DNA from: Sphingobacterium puteale
GTDB lineage: Bacteria; Bacteroidota; Bacteroidia; Sphingobacteriales; Sphingobacteriaceae
Reading direction: 5' to 3'
DNA length: 64,000 nt
Assembly (NCBI RefSeq): GCF_003627955.1
Contig: NZ_RBWS01000024.1
Span: forward strand, 55,205 to 119,204
Part shown: in pieces, positions 28,912-37,696 of the stretch
Layout of the letters: the number at the start of each line of letters is the position of its first letter
How positions within the stretch are numbered: the first letter of the stretch is position 1
Made by a program: the position numbers and the translations under genes
Notes under the pieces: model-generated
What the model saw: the letters and a program-made list of their open reading frames with translations, nothing else
What the model was told of the DNA's origin: nothing
The model's database searches: none

Positions 28912-29979
28912 ATGAAAAAAATTATGAAGACCTTATATCACTACGTCTGCATCCTCGCAATAGCCTGCTTTGCATTTGTTTCCTGTAAAAAAGACGATAA
29001 GCTGTCACCATCAGGAAATCCCCAGGCTGATCCATTGGAAGTAACATCCGGTGCTCCGGGTACGGTAATCGTACTGACCGGCCAGGGGCTTGCGGGTATG
29101 AAATCCATTATTTTTGAAACGGGAAATGTTCCTGCCGGCTTCAATCCAGCTTTTAACAATGACCATGCGTTGGTATTCCGTGTACCGGACACAGCGGCAG
29201 CAGGACAGCAGGACATCATCCTGACCAATATGTTGGACAAGCAATTACGGGTTCCCTTCAATGTCACACCGCTACCTTCCGTTGCCACAGTTTCAGACTA
29301 CAACTTTACCCCCGCGGTCACCCAGCTTACCCTGAACGGCAACTATTTAAATGATGTAACGGAGGTGACCCTGACCGGTACGGGTGCAAAGGCTAGCATC
29401 GTAAGCAAAAGTCAACGTCAGCTGGTGGTGACCCTACCGCAGACAGAAGTCAGCAGAACAAAACTCGATATCAGAAGCGAAGCCGGAGAAATTACGACAA
29501 CGCAGGAGTTTGTCAACGTTGATCAGGCTTTCAGACTCTTTACTGATTCCTATCAAAATGGTTTTGAAGGCTGGGGCTGGGGAGCAGTAACAATTAGCAC
29601 GGCAACCTTTAAGTCGGGAAATGCATCCTCAAAAATGGTTTACGGCAAAGGAAGCTGGTCTGCCAATGGCATGGCCAACTGGGGGGACGGCATGGCCAAG
29701 AATGCCGACTTAAAATTCCTTTCATTCTGGATCAAAGGCGGTTCGCAGGACTATACCCTTTTTCTTACCAGCGATGGGCGCGCTGCGGGCTTTGGAAATG
29801 CCGACAGATCCACTCCCATCCGTGTGCCGGCAGGCGTATGGACCTACGTTCGCCTGGATCTCGCGGATATCGGTCTCTGGAGCAAAGGCAATGCCTTCAA
29901 ACAGCTCGGTCTATGGATCGAGGGACCAGATGCACAGGATGAAACGTTCTATTTAGACGACGTAATTTTCTTTAAATAG
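28912..29979 (+). CDS. IPT/TIG-domain surface glycan-binding lipoprotein
   Basis: A 355-residue lipoprotein in the position of the surface glycan-binding proteins of mannan and glucan PULs. The signal ends in FAFVSCKK (Cys about 25). Two IPT/TIG immunoglobulin-like modules follow: one around 40-120 (SGAPGTVIVLTGQGLAGMKS) and one around 125-205 (FTPAVTQLTLNGNYLNDVTE). A C-terminal beta-sandwich of about 145 residues (YQNGFEGWGWG ... WIEGPDAQDETFYLDDVIFFK) resembles carbohydrate-binding modules. An upstream extension of the frame lies inside susD, so the ATG at 28912 is chosen; a second ATG follows four codons later. It probably captures polysaccharide on the cell surface and presents it to the GH5 and GH26 enzymes encoded next. 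Confidence 0.85.
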   Translation: MKKIMKTLYHYVCILAIACFAFVSCKKDDKLSPSGNPQADPLEVTSGAPGTVIVLTGQGLAGMKSIIFETGNVPAGFNPAFNNDHALVFRVPDTAAAGQQDIILTNMLDKQLRVPFNVTPLPSVATVSDYNFTPAVTQLTLNGNYLNDVTEVTLTGTGAKASIVSKSQRQLVVTLPQTEVSRTKLDIRSEAGEITTTQEFVNVDQAFRLFTDSYQNGFEGWGWGAVTISTATFKSGNASSKMVYGKGSWSANGMANWGDGMAKNADLKFLSFWIKGGSQDYTLFLTSDGRAAGFGNADRSTPIRVPAGVWTYVRLDLADIGLWSKGNAFKQLGLWIEGPDAQDETFYLDDVIFFK

Positions 29980-29999
29980 CAGGTCAACATCATTATTGC

Positions 30000-30029
30000 A
30001 GCGGCATTTGGTCCCGATCAAATGCCGCT
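30000..30029. other. Perfect 11-bp intercistronic hairpin
   Basis: AGCGGCATTTG (30000-30010) pairs perfectly with CAAATGCCGCT (30019-30029) around an 8-base loop, between the surface binding protein and the GH5 gene. No T tract follows, so it is probably not a simple terminator. It could stabilise the upstream susCD message or lower expression of the enzymes behind it. Confidence 0.5.
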
Positions 30030-30073
30030 CAGTAAAAGTCGTCGATTATTCGGCGACCTAGCACCCATTACAA

Positions 30074-31054
30074 ATGATGAAGCATATAAAAATTTTTACG
30101 GTAGCGGTGATCCTATGCCTGCTCCATAAAAGCGGAATTTCCCAGACCGCAGTACAGAGGCATGGAAGCCTCAGTATAAAACAAGGAAAAATAGTAGACC
30201 AACACGACAAGATCGTCCAATTGCGAGGCATCAGTTTCTCCTGGAGTATATGGGGCGGCAAAAAGTACTATACCCCAGAAGTCGTTGACCGGCTGGTCGA
30301 CGATTTTAAAGTCAACCTGATCCGTGTTGCGCTAGCCGTGGAACCGGACGGTGGCTATCTGCAATCTCCCGAAGAGCAATTCACACTGATCAAGAACGTT
30401 GTAGACCGGGCATTGCAGCGTGGCATCTATGTCCTGATAGACTGGCACGACCACCATGCGGGCCACAATATCAATCAGGCGAAAGCATTCTTTACCCGGA
30501 TGGCACAGCAGTATCCGGATCATCCACAACTTATTTATGAGATATGGAATGAACCCGAAAGAACGACCTGGCAAGTGGTCAAGTCCTATGCTGAGGAGCT
30601 GATCCATACGATCCGCAAGGATGCCAAAAACAATATCATTGTCGTCGGATCTCCGCATTGGGATCAAGATGTGGATAGTGTGGCCAGTGATCGGATTCTG
30701 GGCTTTAATAACATTGCGTATTCTTTTCATTTCTATGCGAGCGATCCGAATCATCAGGAGCAGCTGAGAGACCGTGCTCAGAAAGCAATCGGGCAACAAT
30801 TGCCTTTGTTCGTTACCGAATGGGGCGTAGGAGAAGCCGATGGCAATGGCCAGTTTGATCTGAAAAAGACGAAGATCTGGCTCGACTGGATGGAAAACAA
30901 TCAACTCAGCTGGGCAAACTGGAATCTGACGGATAAGGACGAAACAACCGCTTTGCTTAAACCGATGGCTCCTCTGCATGGCCATTGGAAGAAACAGCAT
31001 CTTACCCCGGCGGGGCAATATATCAAGGCGCAATTGAGAACACTTAACCCCTAA
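30074..31054 (+). CDS. GH5 endo-beta-glycanase (GH5_2-like endoglucanase)
   Basis: A 326-residue secreted enzyme with a signal peptide (about 1-24, ending GISQ) and a single GH5 TIM barrel. The catalytic residues are visible: the acid/base Glu160 in YEIWNEPE and the nucleophile Glu249 in FVTEWGVGEADG. Other family features are QLRGISFSWSIWGGKKYYT, the WHDHH motif (about 124-128) and NIAYSFHFYA. Length and motifs match the bacterial GH5_2 group, mostly endo-1,4-beta-glucanases, some acting on glucomannan. It is followed 3 bases later by the GH26 gene, so the two enzymes are made together and probably cut one mixed backbone. Confidence 0.9.
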   Translation: MMKHIKIFTVAVILCLLHKSGISQTAVQRHGSLSIKQGKIVDQHDKIVQLRGISFSWSIWGGKKYYTPEVVDRLVDDFKVNLIRVALAVEPDGGYLQSPEEQFTLIKNVVDRALQRGIYVLIDWHDHHAGHNINQAKAFFTRMAQQYPDHPQLIYEIWNEPERTTWQVVKSYAEELIHTIRKDAKNNIIVVGSPHWDQDVDSVASDRILGFNNIAYSFHFYASDPNHQEQLRDRAQKAIGQQLPLFVTEWGVGEADGNGQFDLKKTKIWLDWMENNQLSWANWNLTDKDETTALLKPMAPLHGHWKKQHLTPAGQYIKAQLRTLNP

Positions 31055-31057
31055 AGC

Positions 31058-32170
31058 ATGAGAATCCTCTTATTTGTAAATTTACTCATGCTGGGGCTGC
31101 AGACCTGGGGGCAGCAGCAATTGATTGATAAAGATGCAACGGTACAAACACAGGCGCTGTATAAAAACCTCAAAAGATGGGCTGGCAGTCATGTATTGTT
31201 CGGCCAGCAGGATGCAACAGCCTACGGACATGGATGGCAGGGCGATAAAGACCGATCGGATGTAAAATCGGTCACCGGTTCGCATCCGGCTGTCATCGGC
31301 TTCGACTTTATGGGTTTTTCAGGTCAATCTCCCAAAGCCATTTCCGAAAATCAGCAGATGCTCCTGCAACAGGTCAGCGATACATACAACCGTGGAGGCA
31401 TTACGACCATTTGCTGGCATTTTAACAATCCGGTTTCCAATGATGGTTTTTACTGGAACGACTCCACATCCATAGCGGCGATGGCCGCCATTAAACCGGG
31501 CGGCACACATCACCGGCACTATAAAAAACTGCTAAAATTCATAGCGGCATTTGCACATCGTGCCAAGGGACAGGACGGAGCAGCAATACCTATTATTTTT
31601 CGTCCTTTCCACGAATTTGACGGAGACTGGTTCTGGTGGGGGAAAAAATATACCTCGCGCGAAGATTTTATAGCCGTCTGGCGATTTACGGTAAGTTATC
31701 TCCGGGATCAATTGAAGGTACATAACTTTATTTATGCATTTTCGCCCGACTGTCAATTTAATTCCGAGCAGGATTTTTTGGAACGCTACCCAGGCAATGA
31801 CTGGGTAGATATCGTTGGAATGGATAATTACGCAGATTTTGGCCGTGATGGTCATTATGATCTACCGGCAGCGGTCCATAAACTCAAAATCTTAAGTTCC
31901 TTTGCGGAAAAGAACGGTAAAATTGCCGCATTAACCGAAACAGGTCTGGAATCCATTCCCAATCCACAATGGTGGAACGATGTATTGCTGAAAGTGCTAA
32001 AAACAGCAGGCGTTAACATGGCCTATGTATTGGTATGGCGCAATGATAAGGAAAGTCCGACACACTATTATGCCCCTTTTCCCGGGCAGGTCAGTGCGGC
32101 AGACTTCCTAAAATTTTACCAGGATCCATTTACCTTATTCGAAAAAGATCTAAAACAACCCTATCAATAA
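31058..32170 (+). CDS. GH26 endo-beta-1,4-mannanase
   Basis: This is a 370-residue secreted glycoside hydrolase of family 26. After a signal peptide (about 1-18, LQTWGQ) comes one barrel domain. The acid/base is Glu186 in RPFHEFDGDWFWWG, a hallmark of GH26 mannanases, and the nucleophile is Glu294 in ALTETGLE. FGQQDATAYG near the N-terminus and GITTICWHFNNPV are also typical. It hydrolyses internal beta-1,4-mannosidic bonds and is the best clue that PUL 2 targets mannan or glucomannan. It is the last gene of the operon and is followed by a strong terminator. Confidence 0.93.
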   Translation: MRILLFVNLLMLGLQTWGQQQLIDKDATVQTQALYKNLKRWAGSHVLFGQQDATAYGHGWQGDKDRSDVKSVTGSHPAVIGFDFMGFSGQSPKAISENQQMLLQQVSDTYNRGGITTICWHFNNPVSNDGFYWNDSTSIAAMAAIKPGGTHHRHYKKLLKFIAAFAHRAKGQDGAAIPIIFRPFHEFDGDWFWWGKKYTSREDFIAVWRFTVSYLRDQLKVHNFIYAFSPDCQFNSEQDFLERYPGNDWVDIVGMDNYADFGRDGHYDLPAAVHKLKILSSFAEKNGKIAALTETGLESIPNPQWWNDVLLKVLKTAGVNMAYVLVWRNDKESPTHYYAPFPGQVSAADFLKFYQDPFTLFEKDLKQPYQ

Positions 32171-32231
32171 GTCCAATAAACAAAGAGGGCTATTTGCGCA
32201 TAAAATCAGATAAGATTTTTTTGCTTAACCT

Positions 32232-32274
32232 AAAAAAATGCTAGCCCCCGGATGTCAAGGGCTAGCATTTTTTT
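32232..32274. terminator. Bidirectional intrinsic terminator at the end of PUL 2
   Basis: AAAAAAATGCTAGCCC (32232-32247) is the exact complement of GGGCTAGCATTTTTTT (32259-32274). The 9-bp GC-containing stem is flanked by A and T tracts on both sides, so it can stop transcripts from either strand. Confidence 0.9.
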
Positions 32275-32419
32275 AAAACTTCAACACATAACTTTTCCCC
32301 ACTTGTGTACGGATTGTTTTCACTTGATCCTTATACTTGAGTTTGCAGGTTCCTCCTTTCCGGGCAAGCAGTTTTACCTCTTTTAACTGCCCCTTGTCCC
32401 AAGTAAAAAGGTCGGACAT
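32273..32419 (-). pseudogene. C-terminal tail of a lost glycoside hydrolase
   Basis: A 48-codon frame reads MSDLFTWDKGQLKEVKLLAR and ends KVGKSYVLKF-like (TQVGKSYVLKF). This resembles the last beta-sandwich of GH95-type alpha-L-fucosidases and related enzymes, which end in a similar LKYKGKTxTLxTKAGKSYxL strand pair. No upstream hydrolase sequence is present. It probably marks a deleted gene whose terminator region survived. A genuine small protein is possible but less likely. Confidence 0.4.
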
Positions 32420-32468
32420 AACGACTATTGCTTACAATACGATGAGCATTGAATGTGGTTTAAAAAAA

Positions 32469-32497
32469 GACTGGCCCCGCAAAATACCGGGCCAGTC
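32469..32497 (-). terminator. Intrinsic terminator for the fimbrillin/53-residue gene pair
   Basis: GACTGGCCC (32469-32477) pairs with GGGCCAGTC (32489-32497). On the minus strand the hairpin is followed directly by seven T residues (32468-32462), a standard intrinsic terminator 26 bases after the stop codon of the 53-residue gene. Confidence 0.85.
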
Positions 32498-32523
32498 TTC
32501 AGAACCATAGCACGACACTAACT

Positions 32524-32685
32524 TTACCAGTTGATCAGTCTATTGTCGTCATCGGCTTTATCCCAGGATTCCTGCGGATCGTTGGTCGTGTTTGCCGCCG
32601 AACCTGCGGCGATGCCCTGCTCCAATATTACTTCCATTGTTTCAATGCGTGGACTTATATAAATTTTTCGTTCTATATTTTTCAT
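32524..32685 (-). CDS. 53-residue protein with GIAAGSA motif, fimbrillin companion
   Basis: This short frame starts MKNIERKIYISPRIETMEVI and continues LEQGIAAGSAANTTNDPQES before an acidic end WDKADDDNRLINW. Peptides of this form (a short basic start, then a Glu-rich strand, then xGIAAGSx, then an acidic tail) are frequent in Bacteroidota next to fimbrillin-like lipoproteins. No signal peptide is present and the role is unknown. It begins 52 bases downstream of the fimbrillin gene and is followed by an intrinsic terminator, so it is the last gene of that transcript. Confidence 0.7.
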   Translation of the reverse strand: MKNIERKIYISPRIETMEVILEQGIAAGSAANTTNDPQESWDKADDDNRLINW

Positions 32686-32737
32686 GATCTGATCAATTTT
32701 TCATTGTTTTTACTAACGGACTTAATTCTAGCGGGAG

Positions 32738-34294
32738 TTATGGACAAGCAATCTTTTTTCTACCGCTTCCGGCGCCGACCATTTTCGTCGCTCCCTGTAC
32801 TATCTGCGTAATTTTTACCGTATTGGATGTAGAGTTCCATGGCACGGTGTTGAAAGAGCCCAGTGTCAGCTCCAACGGATATAATGCTCCGCCATTGCTT
32901 TTGCTGCCATACATGGATACCTCACCGGAGCGGCTTATGACCACGCGGATAACCGGATTGGCTGCAGTACCGGTCAAGCTGTAGACCTGGGGCACTGTGC
33001 CTCCTTCTGTATTGGTTCCACCATAAAGACTTCCGTCCGTAAAACGTACATTACGCGGTGCAATGGCAATGCCTGCCTCAAACTGAATCTCCTGTGTCGC
33101 CAATTTTTGGCCGTTAACTTCCATATTAAAGGAATTATCCAGTTGCTGAATATCAAACACAAATCCATAATCAGCACCCGGCGCAGTTAACTCTTTGGTC
33201 ACTACATATCCTGCTGGCCGCGTCACTCCATCGACAATGGCACCTGATCCCGAAGCCGGATAGGTCCAGTTTAGATCAGCTCCGCCAGTCACTGGTTGTG
33301 TACAGGTTTTGAAGTTCAGGTTGAGGTTATACCGCTGGCCCGGTACGATGTTTAAACCTCCCACAGATACATTGTTTTTCGTTTCGCCATCAATGGTAAT
33401 CGTTCCAAACTTAAAGACTCCGTTTGTTGCCCCCGGATGGATCAACAGTGTCGGTGTACTGGAGACAGTACGTAGGCCGGCACCCAATGTGGGGAATACA
33501 ACATTAGCCGTCGTGGTGGATCCATTGTAGGTAATTGTACCGTCAGCCAATTTTAGATTTGCGCCTGGATGTGTGGGGTCAATCGTCGTCGTTCCCAGAG
33601 CGGTAATGGCCCCCGTCATTTCAGTCGCCATGCTCAGGTTGGTCGTGACTTCACTGTACTTATGTTTGAGGATCACATCCAGGTTGTTATCACCCGAGTG
33701 GACCGTTAGATCTTTCCTGAAATACATCAGATCGGCACTGACGTTGTCCAAGCTTGCATTGGCAAGATCTGCCTGTGCTGTTACCGCAGGAACTGTCGCG
33801 GTACTATTGACCGAATAAGCCACAAAAGTATAGGTCTGTTCTGCATCCAACGCGATCGCAGCCGTATTGTCGACTGAATTGGTATAGGTCTTTTCGGTCA
33901 CATAATCACCTGCGGCATTGTACACCACGACTTTATACTTGATGTTATCTGCCAATGGTGTCCGCTCTTCGGTCACCGCAGCACGGCTACCGGACGATGC
34001 CCGCAACAGGCTGCCATTTGTCACGGACGGCTCGCTGGTCAATGTGGCTTCAAAAGAACTTGAATTTGTCAAGGGGATCACCACCGTCTGGGCGGACGCA
34101 GCGCTGCCACCCTTACCTGCTTTTTTGGTGGTGACGACAGGGTTTTCTACGCCGAGTAACTGAATACTCACGCTGGCTTTGCCGCTTGCCGCTACACTGT
34201 CCTTGCTTTCTTTACAGGAATAAATGGTTGTACAGGCTAAGGCTGCAAAGGACAACATTCCCACGCTGCCAATACTTCTAAATTTCGATTTCAT
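32738..34294 (-). CDS. Fimbrillin-family (FimA/Mfa-like) lipoprotein
   Basis: This is a 518-residue lipoprotein starting MKSKFRSIGSVGMLSFAALA with lipobox TTIYSC (Cys27). The body is rich in Thr, Ser, Ala and Val and has the fimbrillin pattern: a strand with KYKVVVYNAAGDYVTEKTY, then QTYTFVAYSVNS, then LKHKYSEVTTNLSM, and later VGGLNIVPGQRYNLNLNFKT. Such proteins are exported as lipoproteins and either polymerise into cell-surface fimbriae or act as surface adhesins. Eighteen more in-frame codons upstream are open, but the ATG at 34294 gives a clean signal peptide. It is divergent from a response regulator gene and shares with it a regulatory region carrying a repeated motif. Confidence 0.8.
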   Translation of the reverse strand: MKSKFRSIGSVGMLSFAALACTTIYSCKESKDSVAASGKASVSIQLLGVENPVVTTKKAGKGGSAASAQTVVIPLTNSSSFEATLTSEPSVTNGSLLRASSGSRAAVTEERTPLADNIKYKVVVYNAAGDYVTEKTYTNSVDNTAAIALDAEQTYTFVAYSVNSTATVPAVTAQADLANASLDNVSADLMYFRKDLTVHSGDNNLDVILKHKYSEVTTNLSMATEMTGAITALGTTTIDPTHPGANLKLADGTITYNGSTTTANVVFPTLGAGLRTVSSTPTLLIHPGATNGVFKFGTITIDGETKNNVSVGGLNIVPGQRYNLNLNFKTCTQPVTGGADLNWTYPASGSGAIVDGVTRPAGYVVTKELTAPGADYGFVFDIQQLDNSFNMEVNGQKLATQEIQFEAGIAIAPRNVRFTDGSLYGGTNTEGGTVPQVYSLTGTAANPVIRVVISRSGEVSMYGSKSNGGALYPLELTLGSFNTVPWNSTSNTVKITQIVQGATKMVGAGSGRKKIACP

Positions 34295-34427
34295 GTTAAT
34301 TAACATTGATTTGAGACTATTTACTTTTCTACTTATTCTATGCGTCAACCGTACGTAAAGAGATGTCCGGGAATTTGCCGCAAATCAACTACAAACAAAT
34401 GCGATTATCAATTAACAGGTGGTCGGA

Positions 34428-34475
34428 TAGCAAATTTTTGCTATGCTTTTAGAACCATATAACAAATTTTTGCTA
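34428..34475. promoter_or_regulatory. Repeated CAAATTTTTGCTA motif in a divergent promoter region
   Basis: The 13-base sequence CAAATTTTTGCTA occurs at 34431-34443 and again at 34463-34475, 32 bases apart, or about three helical turns. The first copy lies within a near-perfect dyad (TAGCAAA, two bases, TTTGCTA at 34428-34443). Both lie between the divergent fimbrillin and response regulator genes, so they are candidate binding sites for that LuxR-type regulator. Confidence 0.45.
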
Positions 34476-34529
34476 CGAAAACAACACGATAAATCAGCAG
34501 TAAATAAAAAGAAATGTCAATTAAATAGG

Positions 34530-34537
34530 TAACTTTG
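34530..34537 (+). promoter_or_regulatory. Bacteroidota -7 promoter box of the response regulator
   Basis: TAACTTTG matches the Bacteroidota -7 consensus TAnnTTTG and lies 24 bases upstream of the start codon. A -33 TTTG at standard spacing is not evident. Confidence 0.45.
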
Positions 34538-34560
34538 GATTCCTGAACTCAAAATGCGCT

Positions 34561-35193
34561 ATGTTGACAAATGATTCACAACTTGCTGTTATCTTAGATG
34601 ATCATGGTCTATTTGCCACATCTTTTTCCTTACTTTTAGAAAAGTACGGGCTCTTTCATTTTGTAAAATCATTTGACCGTAAGGATGACTTCCTGCGGTT
34701 TTTAGCATCATCAGGTACCCAAAAAATCTATATTTTTTTAGATTACTACCTATCAGAAGAAACTGGGCTTTCCCTCTTGCCTGAAATAGACCGGTTGAAT
34801 AAAAATGCGAAGACGATTTTTTTGACCAGCGCGCTCTCCCCACTGCTTATTCAAACATTGAAAAATTATAATCCCGATGGAATTTTAAGTAAGTCCTGCA
34901 ATCTTGACACCTTAAAATCATGCCTTGCTTCGGTCCGCTTAGATCAGCATTTTATTGATCCGTTTTTTGAAAAGCTGCTTGAAAACCATCAGTCCACCGC
35001 GGTCAGATTTACACCGCGCGAAATTGAACTTTTAAAACATTTCGCCCGTGGAGATACCATTGCCAAAACAGCCGAAAAATTATTTTTGAGTTCCCACACC
35101 GTCGTGGCCCACAGAAGGAAAATGATGGCCAAGATAAACTGCCAGTCCATCACACAATTAATTACATTTGCCCGGGAACACGAAGTGATCTAA
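34561..35193 (+). CDS. LuxR/NarL-type response regulator
   Basis: A 210-residue regulator with an N-terminal receiver domain and a C-terminal LuxR helix-turn-helix. The receiver starts with acidic DDH at about 13-15 and has its phospho-acceptor at about Asp61 in IFLDYYLSEETG. A Thr at FLTSAL and a Lys in ILSKSC complete the active site. The HTH (about 150-203) reads FTPREIELLKHFARGDTIAK and then TAEKLFLSSHTVVAHRRKMM. It is the likely partner of the TPR histidine kinase encoded tail-to-tail downstream; the two genes overlap by 32 bases. Targets may include the divergent fimbrillin gene. Confidence 0.9.
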   Translation: MLTNDSQLAVILDDHGLFATSFSLLLEKYGLFHFVKSFDRKDDFLRFLASSGTQKIYIFLDYYLSEETGLSLLPEIDRLNKNAKTIFLTSALSPLLIQTLKNYNPDGILSKSCNLDTLKSCLASVRLDQHFIDPFFEKLLENHQSTAVRFTPREIELLKHFARGDTIAKTAEKLFLSSHTVVAHRRKMMAKINCQSITQLITFAREHEVI

Positions 35194-37228
35194 TATCTTG
35201 TATATGTCGTCCATCGATAGGCCGGTCCAGTTCAAATCGGAAAATGGATCCCTGCCCTTCCCGGCTCTCGATTAAAAGTTCACTGTGACTTAGTCCCAGA
35301 TAATAACGACAGAGCTGCAGTCCGATACCATACCCTTTTTCATTTTTTGTTCCCCGGTGGCTGACAGGTTCAGTGACAGTGGATAAATTTTCCTGCACCC
35401 GTCGGGACATCCCCACCCCCGTATCAATGACACTAAACGTAATACGATTGTTCTGATCGTTTACCGCCGCCCTTAACGTGATCTGATTATCCGGTTTACA
35501 GAATTTGATCGCATTGTCAACCAGATTGCGAAGAATAATCATGACGACCTCGGCATCAGCCAGCGCCTTCAGGCCCTCGTCACATTCCATCAGCAGTTTA
35601 ATTTTCTTTTCCTCCAGACGTTTTATGTATATACCATGAATCTGCCGGAAAATATCCATGACATCAAATTCTCTTATGACCAGATCCGATGCGTGCAGAT
35701 GTTGATTGACCCAGAGCAGCAAGTTCTCAATTAGATTGATCGTGGAATCAAATTCCTCACTATTGGAGGAAAGTAATTTTTTAATTTCCTCCGGCGGCAC
35801 AAGTCCATCCCTGATCAGCATGAGGATACGGTTTAAATTATTGATCGGAGCGCGCACATCATGCGTCACCAACGCTAAAAGAGACTTTTTGAAATTATCC
35901 GATTCTTCCAATAAGGCATGCTGCTCTTCAATAAATTCATTTGTATTGCGGAGCGCCTCGTTGGCTTTCCTTTTGTCTTTCACATTTTTCACCAACAGAA
36001 CCGCAATGACCAACAACGAAACAATCAGCACGGTGGCCACCAGCAAAATGTAATTCCGTCGCAAAACTTTGGCACGATACAGGGATTCTAGCTCATTTTG
36101 TTGCTTTTTAAACTTAAATTCCTCTTCATTCCGTACCAGCTGTTCTTTGTTATCGGCACTATAGAGCGAGTCCGATGCGGATTTATATTCTTTATAAAAG
36201 AAAATTGCCCTGGATAGTTCCTGTTTTCTTTCCAGCATCGTACCAAGCCGGTTCGCAGCGCTTTGTATATAATACAACTGTTTATTCTGCTTGGCCAATT
36301 CATAACATAATTCTGAATAATGGATGGCCGCATCCACATGGTCCATACGCAGATAGCATGTGGCAAGATTGTCCAGCAATCTCAAATATTCGGTCTGCTC
36401 GCCCGTGGATTCAAGGGTGGCTTTGGCCTTCAGGTAGTAAGACAACGCATGATCCCAATCTTTCTTTTCCATATATAAAGACCCCAATGACTGGAGCGCG
36501 TTTCCGATGGCTTTGTAATTCTTATTTTTTTCAGCCAGGTTTAAAGATTGATCATACAGCTCTTTGGCATGTTGCAGATCATTTTTATGTAAATAGAGAT
36601 GGCCGATATTTCCGAGAATAAATGTTGACCGGGAGGAGTCGCCCAATGACTCGTACAGCCTGAGACTCTCCCTATAGTATAAAATAGCCTTATCATCCTT
36701 GTGCTGATAATGGTAGACCATTCCCATATTATGAATAGCGTGCGCCTTTATCAAGGGCAAATGGTACCTATCGGCCAGTTCGATAGCCAGGTTTAACTGT
36801 TTGAGTGCCTCGGTATGGACACCCAGGGCAATATAAGGCATTGCCAGATTACTTAATATTTTGGCTTTCCGGCTATGGTCGTCCTCCTCCGTGGCAACCG
36901 ATATGGCCTGATTATAATACGCAATGGCTTCACTGTACATCCCCTTCTCATAGGCCCCGATCCCAAGATTTCGGAATGCATCTATTTTTCCGGTCCTGTA
37001 TCTGATGCTGTCACTCAGCGCAAGCGCTCTCCTGCCCAGTATCATGGTCGAATCCGGAAAACTGGACCAATGCGCATAAGCCCTCAAGTTGAGCCTATTC
37101 ACTAATGCGGTATCCTGTAATCCAGCATCGGCATCACTTTTATGATCAGGAGAGAAACATGAAAAATTTAATACGATTAACATCAAGAGCGTTATTCTCC
37201 TGAATACATGACACTGTTTACCTTCCAT
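35162..37228 (-). CDS. TPR-sensor histidine kinase
   Basis: This 688-residue kinase has a signal sequence ending near residue 25, possibly as a lipoprotein or uncleaved anchor (LNFSCFS). Seven or more tetratricopeptide repeats fill the periplasmic part (about 60-370). One TM helix lies at about 390-411 (LLVATVLIVSLLVIAVLLV), followed by a coiled linker and a kinase core with H-box LVTHDVRAPINNL (His about 456). The ATPase boxes are ILRNLVDNAIKFC, VIDTGVGMSRR and GYGIGLQLCRYYLG. It lacks a receiver domain, so it needs a separate partner, most likely the overlapping convergent LuxR-type regulator. Peptide or envelope-stress sensing is typical of this class but is not shown here. Confidence 0.9.
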   Translation of the reverse strand: MEGKQCHVFRRITLLMLIVLNFSCFSPDHKSDADAGLQDTALVNRLNLRAYAHWSSFPDSTMILGRRALALSDSIRYRTGKIDAFRNLGIGAYEKGMYSEAIAYYNQAISVATEEDDHSRKAKILSNLAMPYIALGVHTEALKQLNLAIELADRYHLPLIKAHAIHNMGMVYHYQHKDDKAILYYRESLRLYESLGDSSRSTFILGNIGHLYLHKNDLQHAKELYDQSLNLAEKNKNYKAIGNALQSLGSLYMEKKDWDHALSYYLKAKATLESTGEQTEYLRLLDNLATCYLRMDHVDAAIHYSELCYELAKQNKQLYYIQSAANRLGTMLERKQELSRAIFFYKEYKSASDSLYSADNKEQLVRNEEEFKFKKQQNELESLYRAKVLRRNYILLVATVLIVSLLVIAVLLVKNVKDKRKANEALRNTNEFIEEQHALLEESDNFKKSLLALVTHDVRAPINNLNRILMLIRDGLVPPEEIKKLLSSNSEEFDSTINLIENLLLWVNQHLHASDLVIREFDVMDIFRQIHGIYIKRLEEKKIKLLMECDEGLKALADAEVVMIILRNLVDNAIKFCKPDNQITLRAAVNDQNNRITFSVIDTGVGMSRRVQENLSTVTEPVSHRGTKNEKGYGIGLQLCRYYLGLSHSELLIESREGQGSIFRFELDRPIDGRHIQDIRSLRVPGQM

Positions 37229-37696
37229 TATAAATAGTAATATGAATGCTGTAATGCGTTTGGCTGACTTATTCCGCTCAAATTTAAATCATTATTCCAA
37301 CTTCATGAAATTATATTATCCTAAAGTTGACCGGCTTTGACATAAAAAGATATATACCAATACAAATTTTTCTAGATCTCATGTGAATACTACACGCACT
37401 TGTGCGAGCTCTATCCTATTTCAAGCCTTATAGCGACGACAAACGGACTACTTTAGGTAATTATGAGATCAAGCAGCTGACATTCAGGCCGAGCGCATCA
37501 GCCCCCATTGAAGCTGTTATATATATTTTTCTGCCTCCAAAGCATTGATAGTCTGTTTGCTGGCACCGACCAAGTCCGCCAATTGCGCTTGCGAATAATT
37601 TTTCATTAACCGATGTATCCTGATAGGTTTAAGTAATACAGCGAATAATCACTACATTTATATGAGATCAAAACATTGCCTCAAATTATTAAAGAG
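37229..37696. other. 468-base gap with one HTH fragment
   Basis: The first part is AT-rich and should hold the promoter of the histidine kinase. The middle carries the truncated XRE-type frame listed separately. The last 60 bases before 37697 are the leader of the YezG-like gene. No other structure was recognised. Confidence 0.4.
37517..37606 (-). pseudogene. Fragment of an XRE-family helix-turn-helix regulator
   Basis: A 29-codon frame reads MKNYSQAQLADLVGASKQTI and ends NALEAEKYI, which is the helix-turn-helix core of small XRE regulators (usual form TQAQLADKVGVSRQTINAIE). The segments normally found before and after the core are missing, and the sequence downstream of the stop does not resume the family pattern. 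It is a remnant. Confidence 0.55.
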
